Source of the DNA: Neoconidiobolus thromboides FSU 785
Lineage: Eukaryota > Entomophthoromycota > Entomophthoromycetes > Entomophthorales > Neoconidiobolaceae
Assembly (NCBI GenBank): GCA_025603075.1
Contig: MU626352.1
Span: forward strand, 1-64,000
Direction: 5' to 3'
DNA length: 64,000 bases
In this document: positions 11,389 through 21,461 of the stretch, piece after piece
How positions within the stretch are numbered: position 1 is the stretch's first letter
Layout of the letters: the number at the start of each line of letters is the position of its first letter
Position numbers and translations under genes: made by a program
The notes under the pieces: model-generated
What the model was told of the DNA's origin: nothing
Database searches by the model: none
Seen by the model: only the letters and a program-made list of their open reading frames with translations

Positions 11389-12838
11389 ATGTCCCACAAA
11401 GTACCCCAAATCTTTCAAGATTTAGTAAATAGAGTCATGACTACTTTTTATGAGCCTAAATTTATTATTGTAATGAGTTTACTTAATCGATTAGATTGGT
11501 AAAGTTTAATTTTAATTGATTAAATCAATTTTGATTGATTTATATAAAATAATATAGGATAAGTGAAGATGTATTAATACGTAAATTAGTAATGCCAGCA
11601 AAAGAAGTCCAAAATATATGTTCTAGATTAAAAGATGATGGTTTTATTCATGTGTAATTTCTATTTTATTGAATAATGGAATTCCATTAAATTTTAAATT
11701 TACTAGTATCAAACGTAAAGAAACGAAAGGATTGGGAAATAAAACAATTGAAAAAACATATTATGCAGTCGATTATCCAAGATTTATTAATGTGACTAAA
11801 TGGAAAATTGCGGTTATTAATGAAAGTATAAAAAATCGAATGGACCAAGTAAGTTTATTAGTATAATTTTCATTCTTTTTTATTTTTAGTAACCTTGAAG
11901 CAATTAGAAACATCATCAACCTGGTTATTATTGTCCAGTATGTAATAAGGTGTATGATATGATTGAATTAGCCTTTAGTAATCGAGAATCGATGGGGGAT
12001 TTTAGATGTGAGGTAGAAACATGTAATAAAGCTATATTAATTATGGGTACGGTTAAAGAGAGTCAATGGTCCCCTCAAGAAACATTAGTTATGTTTAAAA
12101 AACAAACAGAAAAAATATTAGCCTTATTAAAAGAAACAGAAAAAGTGGAAGTGGTTTTGTAAGTTATTTAATGTTGCTTTTAAAAAAATTGAAGATTTTA
12201 TTGTATTTTTTATGTTTTAGGACAAAGGAAACCCTCACTCAAGCTATGGTTAAAAAAGAACAAGCTCAGAAAAGTAAGTGGTTAATCAAGAGTTAATGTG
12301 GTTACCTTTTTTTAATGACTTTTTTTATTAGGAGCTGCTAATGGTGAAATTGCATTTGCTCAAGATACAGGTGGTAATATCACTAAAATAACCGTTGTAT
12401 TAGCCGAAAATGATAAAGCAAGTAAAGAAGAATTAGAAGCAGAATTGGAAAAGAAACGGTAAATTTAATTAATTATTTGTAATTTATAATTATAATAATA
12501 ATAATATTTTATTTTATTTGTAATTTCTATAAAAAAGCCAACAAAATGCGATGCCTATTTGGTTTGTTAAATCAACAATTCGACCTCGAGTCAATCAATT
12601 TAATTTAAACGGTATGAAAAGAAATCTTAAACCAGAAATGGGCTCTGGATCCGCTATCGCAGTTAAGAAAATTAATACTCAATTAGAAGATGAAAAAAAA
12701 CGAATTGAAAAACAACAAAAAGAAGAATTGAAACGATTTAATTGTAAGTATTTTATTAATATGTTATTTATTTTAATGAATTTTTTATTTCTTATTTTTT
12801 TAGTTTATAAAGAATATTATCAAAATTTGATTAAATAA
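11389..12838 (+). CDS. TFA1: TFIIE large subunit (TFIIE-alpha / Tfa1)
   Basis: Eight exons keep phase throughout: 11389-11498, 11558-11653, 11707-11848, 11908-12158, 12221-12273, 12332-12458, 12538-12743 and 12804-12838. They give 339 residues. Residues 1 to about 110 form the extended winged helix of TFIIE-alpha, and a zinc ribbon follows with Cys125, Cys128, Cys150 and Cys155 (YYCPVCNKVYD...FRC...C). A Lys/Glu-rich region and a QNAMPIWFVKSTI motif come next; the matching motif lies after the ribbon in other TFIIE-alpha proteins. TFIIE recruits and regulates TFIIH at RNA polymerase II promoters in the nucleus. Yeast and human proteins are longer (about 440-480), so the acidic C-terminus is reduced. 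The exon 4 acceptor (TTAG before 11908) was chosen because the earlier, more pyrimidine-rich acceptor leads to a stop. Confidence 0.9.
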
Positions 12839-12862
12839 GGGAGGAATATGATTTATTTTAAA

Positions 12863-14884
12863 TTCAAATTCGTACTTGAAAACTACCAGCTTTAGTTAAG
12901 GCTCTTACACCCTATTATGTTGAAAATTATTATTTCAATTTTTATATAAATAAATATATTCAATCTGACTTACTTTATATGGTTTATAGTTTTCATTAAT
13001 AACTTTTAAAGAATCAATTTTTAAATTAGAACAAGCTAAATTAGTTATATTAAATTTAATTTCTCCGACCCCACTTAATTCTTTTTGATTTGGACTATTA
13101 ATTTATTAATAAATTTCATAGTTAATTTGAATTTTATTTTATAATTATTAAATTTACCTTGTATAAGTACCATTTAAAATAGGTACTTTATCTTTTGGAT
13201 TTAACTTTTCAATTTTCCATATTAAATTCTGAAAGAATAAAAAATAATTAATAAATTAATATTATAAATATTATAAATTTAAGACTTACTTGTTCTTGAT
13301 AATCTAACATAAAAGTACCAATATTGGGATGAGCAATGATATTATTAATATCTTGATGATTAAATTTAAAACCAAATAAAATATTTTCAATTATTTTATT
13401 TTGTGGAAATTTAGGGTGCATTATAATTTCAAATCGACCTAATTAATATTATATATATTATATTCTAATTATTATAAAATACAAAATAAACTTTACCTCC
13501 TTCCCCGACTTTATGAATTTTACTAGTTATTGTAATTGGTATGAATTGATATGAATTTAATGTAGTACGATAACTCATTAGTTTAAATTGTCCGTCTGGT
13601 GGTATAAAATTTAATATTTTATTTAATTGAAATTTGTCATGACTAAATTAAAATAAATATAAAATAAATATAAAATAAATATAAATATAAATATAAAATA
13701 AATATAAAATAAATATAAAATAAATATAAATAAATAAATATTATATTATATTATATTAATATATAATTACTTACCGCACACATGGATGAAATGAAAAATC
13801 ATCAATTACATCTACTCGATTAAATGATATAGTTAAATCAGGCATACCTTAAATTAGATTATTAATTTGTATTCTATTGTATTATAATATTAATTGATAA
13901 CTAAATTGATATTTACCACTTAATCTACAATTGGCTAATATACTACCATGAATTTCACTTGAAACAATAGTACCATCACTAATAATTAATTAATAATATG
14001 TTATGTATTATTTCGTAAATAGCAATAATAGCTTACTTTGCTAAAATAGCATCAATTTCTTCTACAATATCAAAATAAATCTCATTACTTTTATAAACAA
14101 TTCCATTTTTACGCCAAGCAATATTTGATAAAGAACCAGTTAATAATTTATCATGTGTGCTATTAAAATATAAATATAAATAATAAATAATAAAAGAATA
14201 TGAATAATAAATATAAAAAGAACTTACTTTGATACGCCCGTAACTTTTGAAATCACTTTATTAATCATTGTTGGTGGTGTTATTATTCCTCTCAAATTAT
14301 TACTATCTGTTATTAATGGAAATCCATAATCAATCATTTCTTCTAACAACTAAATATATTTTTGTTTTATTAGTTTAATTATTGAATAATCAAATTAAAT
14401 TAACAATGTTCTTTTGCTTACTTGATAAATAATCACATAGTTTTCTTTTAAATTAAATTCATTAATATCTCCAATATATAATTTTAATACTTCAATAATT
14501 TTATACAAGAATTCAATCACCATCAATGGAGGAGCTAATTAAGTTGATTAATTAAAGTAATTTAGTATATTAAAACTAATAATAAAACTATATTCACCTT
14601 CTTTTTCATTAACAGCCAAAAATATAAATTCATTAATTAATATTGGTAAAAACAAACACTGGTATTGATTATAAATTGGTTCTAATGGCTTATTTTTTAA
14701 ATAATTATTATAAAATTGAGTTATCAAATGAGTAGCTATTCCTTTTTTCCAATGCTTTTCAATTAATATAATTCTATTTAATAGAATACAAATTAATATT
14801 AATGTTATTTAAAGTATCCTTATTTGTTAATAATGATAATCCTACTTACCCACTCTCTCTTTTAATAATATACAAACTTTCCAT
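12863..14884 (-). CDS. APM3: AP-3 adaptor complex mu subunit
   Basis: Twelve short exons on the minus strand run from ATG 14884-14882 to TGA 12865-12863 and give about 410 residues. The N-terminal longin part begins MESLYIIKRESG and continues IILIEKHW. A central piece with TGSLSNIAWRKNGI then Tyr-rich IYFDIVEEIDAIL marks the start of the mu-homology domain. Later pieces include MPDLTISFN, FHPCV and FIPPDGQF. The protein ends GVRALTKAGSFQVRI, typical of mu-3 rather than mu-1 or mu-2. AP-3 sorts cargo from Golgi or endosomes to the vacuole, and mu-3 reads tyrosine-based YxxPhi signals. Length matches human AP3M1 (418). One intron (about 13643-13772) is filled with an ATAAATATAAA tandem repeat. 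The stop lies 24 bases from the TFA1 stop, so the two transcripts probably overlap at their 3' ends. Confidence 0.9.
13643..13772. repeat. ATAAATATAAA-type tandem repeat inside an APM3 intron
   Basis: Irregular repeats of AAATAAATATA fill an intron of the AP-3 mu gene, making it about twice as long as the neighbouring introns. Confidence 0.7.
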
Positions 14885-15264
14885 TTTTTTATCGTCTTGT
14901 TGCTTCAATTAATGTAAAAAGCTCAATTCATTGAATTATTGAAATTATGATGACATTGAATATTTTGGAAGAAATTTCAATAGATCAATCATTGGTTAAG
15001 CTTAAATTTTAATTTTTCGTTCTGATTATAGCAACTCAGTAAAAATGAATTTTTAAAAAATCAGTTATTGAATTTTATATTTAATAATAAATAAGTTATA
15101 ATTTAAAAAAAAAATCTAAATTAGGAAATAAAAAATAATTTTTTTTTAATAACAAAAGTTTTTGTGTAACATGTTTTAAAATTAGTAAATGTTTGTATGA
15201 TTTGAAATAAGACCAAAATCTAAGCTTTTACAGCTACTTTAATAAAATTTTAAAAAATTTCAAT
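14885..15264. other. intergenic, 5' flank of APM3
   Basis: About 380 AT-rich bases holding the presumed APM3 promoter. No clear motif was picked out. Confidence 0.45.
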
Positions 15265-15690
15265 ACATGAAACTTGATACTCAGTGGTTGGAATCAAAAG
15301 GTTTTAGTTTGTGTAACTAAGATAAACTTGAACTATGGAAAATAGCATGTAGTATGCTACAGACTATACAAGGAAAATAGAATAGACAATACTACTGTAA
15401 AATCTATGTAAAATATTATCAGAAAGATTTAGTGGGTTTATTAAAGGTACAATATTGGGGAATAATTCAGTTAAAAAGCCTCGAATTATTATGAAGAATC
15501 TCTTTTATACTTTGCCAAGTATAGGTATCAAAACGAGACAATAGTATTCTTTGCAATATGAAGTTAGAAATTCTCGTAGTAAACCAAAATAAGAGCTTGG
15601 GATTGGTTGTCTCCGAACTCAAGAACACAATAACTTAAGTGATTGTTATGTTATAATCAATTATAGAGCTGACAGAGTGATATTTCATAA
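15265..15690 (-). mobile_element. diverged, truncated relative of the 810-base element
   Basis: Reverse-complemented, this stretch aligns over most of its length with 29941-30395. Shared blocks include GAGGCTTTTTAACTGAATTA, AGTATTGTCTATTCTATT and AAGTTTATCTTAGT, at something like three quarters identity by eye. A block of about 40-50 bases present in the other copy is missing here. I could not find the terminal GGGGTTGTC repeats, so the ends look lost. MITE copy 6 starts 17 bases beyond it. There is no reading frame. Confidence 0.75.
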
Positions 15691-15707
15691 ATATAAGAAG
15701 GAAAAAC

Positions 15708-15814
15708 ATAGGAGGATGTTTTTTTTTGGTTTCATTACTTTTTCCATTTTTTAAACGCTATTTGAGTGGAAAGATTATCAATAAAATTGTTAAACACAGA
15801 AATACGTCCCCATA
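15708..15814 (+). mobile_element. MITE-like element, copy 6
   Basis: A plus-orientation copy with left end CATAGGAGGATG, core AAACGCTATTTGAGTGGAAA and right end ACGTCCCCATAT. It abuts the diverged element at 15265-15690. Confidence 0.88.
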
Positions 15815-17030
15815 TGTTAATTTGTAGTTCCAATAAATCAATACAAGATAAGCTCCACCAGTCCATATAATCATACTATTAAACACTATAACAGGCATAT
15901 AGTTTTTAAAAAATAGCAAAAATGATATAAAATCGTTTTTGATGCTTCATGTTTAAAAAAGCTATATTAGCAAAGTATATGATTTTGAATCTTTTTTCAA
16001 TATAACTTTATACTTAATAAATCAAATATGGATATCCACGATCTAAATTGTACTGATATGTACTAGAGATTTAGTTTATTCATTACAATGTTAGCCATCT
16101 TAAGCTGAATGGCACTAACTAATATGTTGCATCGACTTTTAAATATTCTTAATTCAAAACTCAATTTTGACAAAATACTTAATAATGGGAGGGTAGAATA
16201 CTGCTGGTTTGAGGCTGCTATCATCTATATGGTAATGCAATTTTTATATTATTGTGTTAATAGAATAATGACTTAGATAATAATAGTACCTACCATATAT
16301 AATATTTTTTCAAAAAGTTTATTTTTTCAATTTAATAAAAGTACTTAAATGCTTGTTGCTCTTTATTGATGACTAAAAGGCAACCAATTGATTAGGAGAA
16401 ACAAAAAAATTATTAAATTTTATCACTACATCATATTCAATAAGTATATTAATCAAATTATTTATAAAAATTAAGAAAGCAAATAAAACGAAGAGGAAGA
16501 CATGATCTGACCAAAATAAACATCTAGTATCAAAATATAATTTTGTTTCTATGAAAGTAATACCAATGTTGAATAAAATAATAAAATAACTTCTTATATT
16601 TTAGACAAGTATAAAGTCCATATACTATTAACCAACTTACTAAATAATACAATCAACCAACAACCTTATTCAAGTAAGCTTCTTTTAATCTTTAGATATT
16701 ATTTTCTACACTAAACAATCTTTAAACTTAATAATCAGTAATTGGTAAATCCAAATAAACTACCGCCTTAGTGTATTTTTGTTGATTTAATTAAACATAA
16801 CTAACCACGAATTACGCATACACCAGTATGGATTATATTACCTTTGAATACCAACAATACCAAAACTGTTTGTATGAAGCGTTCAAACACAAACTATCAG
16901 AATAAATATAAATTCATAAAACTTCAATCAACTATTTAGCTTTTCAATGTTATTATCAAAAGCTTCAAGTTTTGTTAATTATTTCTTTAAACGGTGCTAC
17001 TCTTATACTTTTGCTTTTAATCAGGCTAAC
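15815..17030. other. intergenic stretch
   Basis: About 1.2 kb without a supportable gene, RNA or repeat. Confidence 0.5.
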
Positions 17031-17136
17031 ATATGGGGATGTGTTTTTGTGTTTAAGAATTTACTAACAAATTTTCCGCTTAAATAACGCTTAAAAAGTG
17101 GAAAAAATAATGAAGTCAAAAAAAACACTCCCATAT
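17031..17136 (-). mobile_element. MITE-like element, copy 7
   Basis: A minus-orientation copy running from ATATGGGGATGTG to CACTCCCATAT, with TTTCCGCTTAAATAACGCTT as the complement of the core. Both termini are intact. Confidence 0.9.
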
Positions 17137-18257
17137 GGTAATTTAATTCATATAATAGAAATTATGAGTTAATATTTATTTAATACAGTTCAATAGTGTT
17201 TAAAATAAAACCTCATCTCAGTTTTTAAACTAACAAAAATCTAAATGGAAAATCTACAAATTCATTTCGCAAAGAGACCCAAATTATTGACTCAAGGCCA
17301 TTATATGATCCTTCCTGGAATAGGTCACTATAAGTTCAATAATGGTAAACCTAAAGCTCATCAATAAGCTATTACAATAGTCCACAGCTAATTATATCAA
17401 CAAAATTTAAAATGATCCCAGAGATTATAAAGACTATAGTTTTTAAAGTTTTTATTATAATGGGGGGGGGGGAAATCCGGACTACCTAAGCTTTATAACT
17501 TACAAGGCTCAAATAGTGCTGGCAGGGTGTACTTTAAAATTTAAGAACTGTAAAGTAGCATTTTTACTACTCTATAGATAGGAAACGTAATCAAGCTTAA
17601 TCATCATTAACGATCCAAATTTAATAGAATTATATCCCAACTCGTGAATTCATTATCAACAATATCTTATAAACAATTCGAAGCTTGAGGTGTTAAATAT
17701 AACTCGACATCAAACTCAGTTAGTAATTTGACTGTTTTAAGTTTTGTTGAATTGTTAACATCTGTAAGTCCCTTATCCAATTTACCCATAAATGTCAAAA
17801 TTATAATATTATTCGTAGTTTAAATAACATATAATAATCAGTAAAATTATAGATAGTATATAACAGTTTAAACTGGAATTCAATAGCTATAATTTGTAAA
17901 GTATCAAAGGTTAAGTTTTAAATATGAAGTGAAATCTTTAGCTCAGGGATGTTTATCAAAATTAAGAATAATCCAGTGTTAAATTCAATTGGCAAAACTT
18001 CAACCGAATTACCAATGATATTTACTAGTTTATGAAATCCATTGGTATACTTAAGTTTGTAGCTTTGGCTAGTAATTCTTCAATTAAAAAAAATGTCATA
18101 ATTCACTTAATTTCAAAGATTTCATGTTCTAGTGTAGAAGAATGCTCAAATTTTTATTGCAAAGTTTAATCTGCAACTTGGTTGAGTGATTCCAATTTTA
18201 TAAAAAAAAATCGTTATTCCTATTCCATCGTCTTATAAAAAAAAAGAACACCCAAAA
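17137..18257. other. intergenic stretch with an 11-base G run
   Basis: There is no supported gene. A 40-codon ATG frame at 17245-17367 has fairly mixed composition but matches no family I know. An uninterrupted run of 11 G lies at 17462-17472. Confidence 0.4.
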
Positions 18258-20312
18258 ATGAAACTATTACATCAACCGCGGATATTGACAGCAATTCTTA
18301 ACAGTATAAAATTGCAACCCAACTTAATAACTTTAAGAAGTGCCCACAACATCAGTTTAATGAAAAAAGAGTTACAAAATTTAACTTCCGATTACCATCA
18401 TCTCAATAGTTCCATTGTATATAAAGAATATGACTCCATCCTACAGCAAATAGCCAAATTACAATTGAATTATAGCCCATTAAATTTGAGAGATATGAAT
18501 ATATTGAATCTATTCTATAATCGATTATTAGAAGATAAAAGGATTAGCGGTGATAAAAAGAGAATAGAGGAGATTTTAGAGATTATTAACGTGGCTAAGT
18601 TGTTACCATTTAATTTTGTCTTGTTGATAGATAATATGCTGAATTCAGGTTTTGATTATGTGGATATTGCGAAGACGATGGAGAAAGGTAAGCATATTGT
18701 TTTCTATAATAAATTACTCGATAAAGTGGTGAGGAAGTGGATAATGGAAATCAAGGTCAACAAGGAATGGAAACGAGATGAAATGGAGATGAAATCAGTG
18801 TTGGACTTGATGAAGCAACATAAGAAATTTGATGAAAAGGATTTACAATTGATTGAATACAGTATCAGAAAAAATAAAGAGTTAAGTAAGGAACTGGAGT
18901 TAGAATATCGCTATTTTTTGTTTTTACAAAAAGCCAAAGAATTTAAATTAAATTGGGAAGAAGTTTATTGTTTTAGAGATTATCCAAAATATATTAATAA
19001 AGTTTACTATAATATATTAGAGTATTACTTATATAATAATAATATACAAGTGGATATTCAATTAGTATTTCAACTAATTAATAGTACGATAAAGATCCAG
19101 GAGGTCAAACCCAGTGAATTAAATCCAGCTAAATATCAGGTCAATTATGAGAGAATCGAAGCATTTGAGAATGTTATATTAAACCCCAATCACTTGAATT
19201 TGATATTTTTACATTGTATTAAATGGAATTATTTTGAAGAGTTAATTGAGTTATGGGAACAATATCCAGGGTTAATTAATGAACAAATTGTCACCAATTG
19301 TTGTATAGCATTGATTAGGAATAAACAACTAGATAAAGTAGAATATTTATTGAAATTAGCTAAAATTAGAGGATTAAACGATGGGAAAATTCAAATCAAT
19401 TTGTTATTGGAGCTGTATAATCACCAGGAATATCAAATGCTTTTAGAGTCCTTTAATACGAATTTGGAGTTATTGACGGAGGATAAGAATATTAATATAG
19501 AGAAAAGCAATGAGATAGAACATAAATTATACAATGACTTCAATTTAGTTAAATTAATCCAACAAATTAAAGACAATGAAATTATAGAAATAATAGAAGA
19601 AATGGGAATTAAAAATAAGAATTATAAATTAACAGAAAGTTTAATTATGAATCAAAAGTATACTTTTAAAAGGAAACAAGAGTTATTAAAAAAATATTTA
19701 TTTTATTTACCGAAATTTAAAATCACTAAAGAAAAATTGATTATGAATTTGATTGATAGTTGTATAGAGAAGAAGATTGGGAAGGAGGAATTTGATATTA
19801 CAGTTAGAAGTTTAAATTTACAAATGAATAATAAAATGTGGTTGTATTTTAAGTTAGCTAATGAAGAGACTGTTAACATCAATGAGGTTACAGCTGAGGA
19901 TTTAGAATCCTTATTTAAATTTGATAGGTTAGAGGTGATTTATCAACTAATTGATAATAAACAGTTTTTAGCTGAATTGATTCAGGATGTTAATAAACAT
20001 TCTATGGAGTATAATAATAGTGTAGTAAATAATAATAATAATAATAATAATATAGAGGCTAGTAAAAGTATAAAGTATAGTAATGAACAATTAAAAATTA
20101 TATACTATACATTTATAAAGTTTAATGATAAGAAAAGAATGATATACTTAATTAATCAATTGCCATTGAACATGAGTTATTTTTATTTGATTCAATGTTT
20201 CGAAATATTATTGCCCGATGTTAATGTAGATAAATATCTATTTCAATTTAATTTATTAAATTTAATAGATCTTTTATGGGAGTCATTAGAGAGTAATAAT
20301 AGTAAAATATAA
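18258..20312 (+). CDS. helical protein, probably mitochondrial, PPR-like
   Basis: A single exon of 684 residues; I do not recognise a specific family. The first 40 residues are rich in Leu, Arg, Lys, Ser and Asn and almost free of acidic residues until about residue 37, as in a mitochondrial presequence. The rest is predicted all-helical. Between about residues 320 and 390, helix pairs with spacing like pentatricopeptide or other alpha-solenoid repeats can be read (FLHCIKWNYFEELIELWEQ, then CCIALIRNKQLDKVEYLLKL). A run of nine Asn codons near residue 596 is a low-complexity insert. Fungal mitochondrial RNA-processing or translation-activator proteins look like this, but that role is inference. 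The stop is 90 bases from that of the convergent arrestin-like gene. Confidence 0.6.
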   Translation: MKLLHQPRILTAILNSIKLQPNLITLRSAHNISLMKKELQNLTSDYHHLNSSIVYKEYDSILQQIAKLQLNYSPLNLRDMNILNLFYNRLLEDKRISGDKKRIEEILEIINVAKLLPFNFVLLIDNMLNSGFDYVDIAKTMEKGKHIVFYNKLLDKVVRKWIMEIKVNKEWKRDEMEMKSVLDLMKQHKKFDEKDLQLIEYSIRKNKELSKELELEYRYFLFLQKAKEFKLNWEEVYCFRDYPKYINKVYYNILEYYLYNNNIQVDIQLVFQLINSTIKIQEVKPSELNPAKYQVNYERIEAFENVILNPNHLNLIFLHCIKWNYFEELIELWEQYPGLINEQIVTNCCIALIRNKQLDKVEYLLKLAKIRGLNDGKIQINLLLELYNHQEYQMLLESFNTNLELLTEDKNINIEKSNEIEHKLYNDFNLVKLIQQIKDNEIIEIIEEMGIKNKNYKLTESLIMNQKYTFKRKQELLKKYLFYLPKFKITKEKLIMNLIDSCIEKKIGKEEFDITVRSLNLQMNNKMWLYFKLANEETVNINEVTAEDLESLFKFDRLEVIYQLIDNKQFLAELIQDVNKHSMEYNNSVVNNNNNNNNIEASKSIKYSNEQLKIIYYTFIKFNDKKRMIYLINQLPLNMSYFYLIQCFEILLPDVNVDKYLFQFNLLNLIDLLWESLESNNSKI

Positions 20313-20402
20313 ACTAAGACAACATAGAGTATTAATAAATAAATAAATAAAATATAGAATGAAATAATAAGTTAATTAAATAATTACATTTATTAGTATT
20401 AA

Positions 20403-21461
20403 TTAAAAGGGAGGAGGGGGTAATTCATAGTTAGGTAAACTATTTAAGATAGTATCTTTTGAGGACAAAGGTAACAAACAGATGGGATGATTTAAAAATA
20501 AATTTTTTTGATTATTTTTAAAATTAATTTTGATTTTTAAATAATGGTTAATTGTAAATAAATTGTTATTACAGTTATAATAATAATCTTGTTTTGGATT
20601 TTTGTTGATATTTAAATCAATTTTGAATTCATTAACACTACTTACAGAGTTAGTATTGCTATTGATTAATACAGTAGAGGAGTCGAGGATATAATTTTTA
20701 GTTTTAGTACAGTTGGAATATTCACTTTTATAAATAATTTCTCGCTTAATTAAACAAATAATACTATCAATAGTATCGTTTTGATTTAATAAATTGAAGT
20801 TAAAAAATACAGTCACGGGATCTTGGTTGCCAAAACAAGAAGATAAACAATAAATATTGTAAGTCAAATCATTGCTCTTGTTAGTAAATTGAATCATATT
20901 ATTCATGATTGGACAGGTAGGTAAAGGTAAACGATGAATGTTAATAGACCTAGTGGCATTCGATTTTAAATAGAACTTAATAGGTAAGAGTTGATTCAAT
21001 TTAAAATTCATAGGGAGATAATGGAAAAGTAATTGAATATCATAGGTCAATTTACCATTTTTAATTGTAATACTATTGTTTAAGTTACCCTCAATTAAAA
21101 AATTAAAAGTAAAATAATGAATTCCTCGGTTTAATATTACTTCATCTTCTGTATTATTATTGTTTCTATTATCTTGTAGTAAATCCAAAGATTGATTTAA
21201 TATAGTTTGTTTTGCTTGATAGCTTTTTTGATTATTAGTAAAATTAACTTGATTATTTCCAACTAAGTTTAACTTCATTTGATGAATAACAATGCTTCCT
21301 TTGTCATTATCTTCGATTATTGGAGTTGTATTAAGGTTGTTTTCAATTCTCACTCTTCCTTTAATTATATTACCATGACTTTCATTAGTATCGCCGTGTA
21401 AATTGATAACATCTTCTAATAATTCAATTGATGCTTTAACTTGATTATTTAAAAAAAACAT
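20403..21461 (-). CDS. small arrestin-fold protein (ART-like)
   Basis: A single exon of 352 residues. The N-terminal half resembles Arrestin_N: INLHGDTNESHGNIIKGRV near the start, IVIHQMKLNLVG around residues 57-68, and later a Gly-Ile-His-Tyr-Phe-Thr-Phe strand followed by LTYDIQLLFHY. In arrestins the equivalent strand carries the FPF motif. The C-terminal half (about 165-320) fits Arrestin_C. The tail LPNYELPPPPF recalls the proline-rich tails that fungal alpha-arrestins use to bind Rsp5-type ubiquitin ligases, but it lacks a true PPxY. Alpha-arrestins direct endocytosis of plasma-membrane transporters. This one is shorter than yeast Art proteins. It carries many Asn stretches, like other proteins here. 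The fold assignment is fairly safe; the partner is unknown. Confidence 0.65.
   Translation of the reverse strand: MFFLNNQVKASIELLEDVINLHGDTNESHGNIIKGRVRIENNLNTTPIIEDNDKGSIVIHQMKLNLVGNNQVNFTNNQKSYQAKQTILNQSLDLLQDNRNNNNTEDEVILNRGIHYFTFNFLIEGNLNNSITIKNGKLTYDIQLLFHYLPMNFKLNQLLPIKFYLKSNATRSINIHRLPLPTCPIMNNMIQFTNKSNDLTYNIYCLSSCFGNQDPVTVFFNFNLLNQNDTIDSIICLIKREIIYKSEYSNCTKTKNYILDSSTVLINSNTNSVSSVNEFKIDLNINKNPKQDYYYNCNNNLFTINHYLKIKINFKNNQKNLFLNHPICLLPLSSKDTILNSLPNYELPPPPF

Noticed and set aside
11890-11907. Earlier acceptor for TFA1 exon 4
   Set aside because: A good pyrimidine tract precedes it, but every frame consistent with the zinc ribbon meets a TAG before 11908.
17245-17367. 40-codon frame with GHYMILPGIGHY
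   Set aside because: Looks less random than its surroundings, but no family could be named and no exon continues it.
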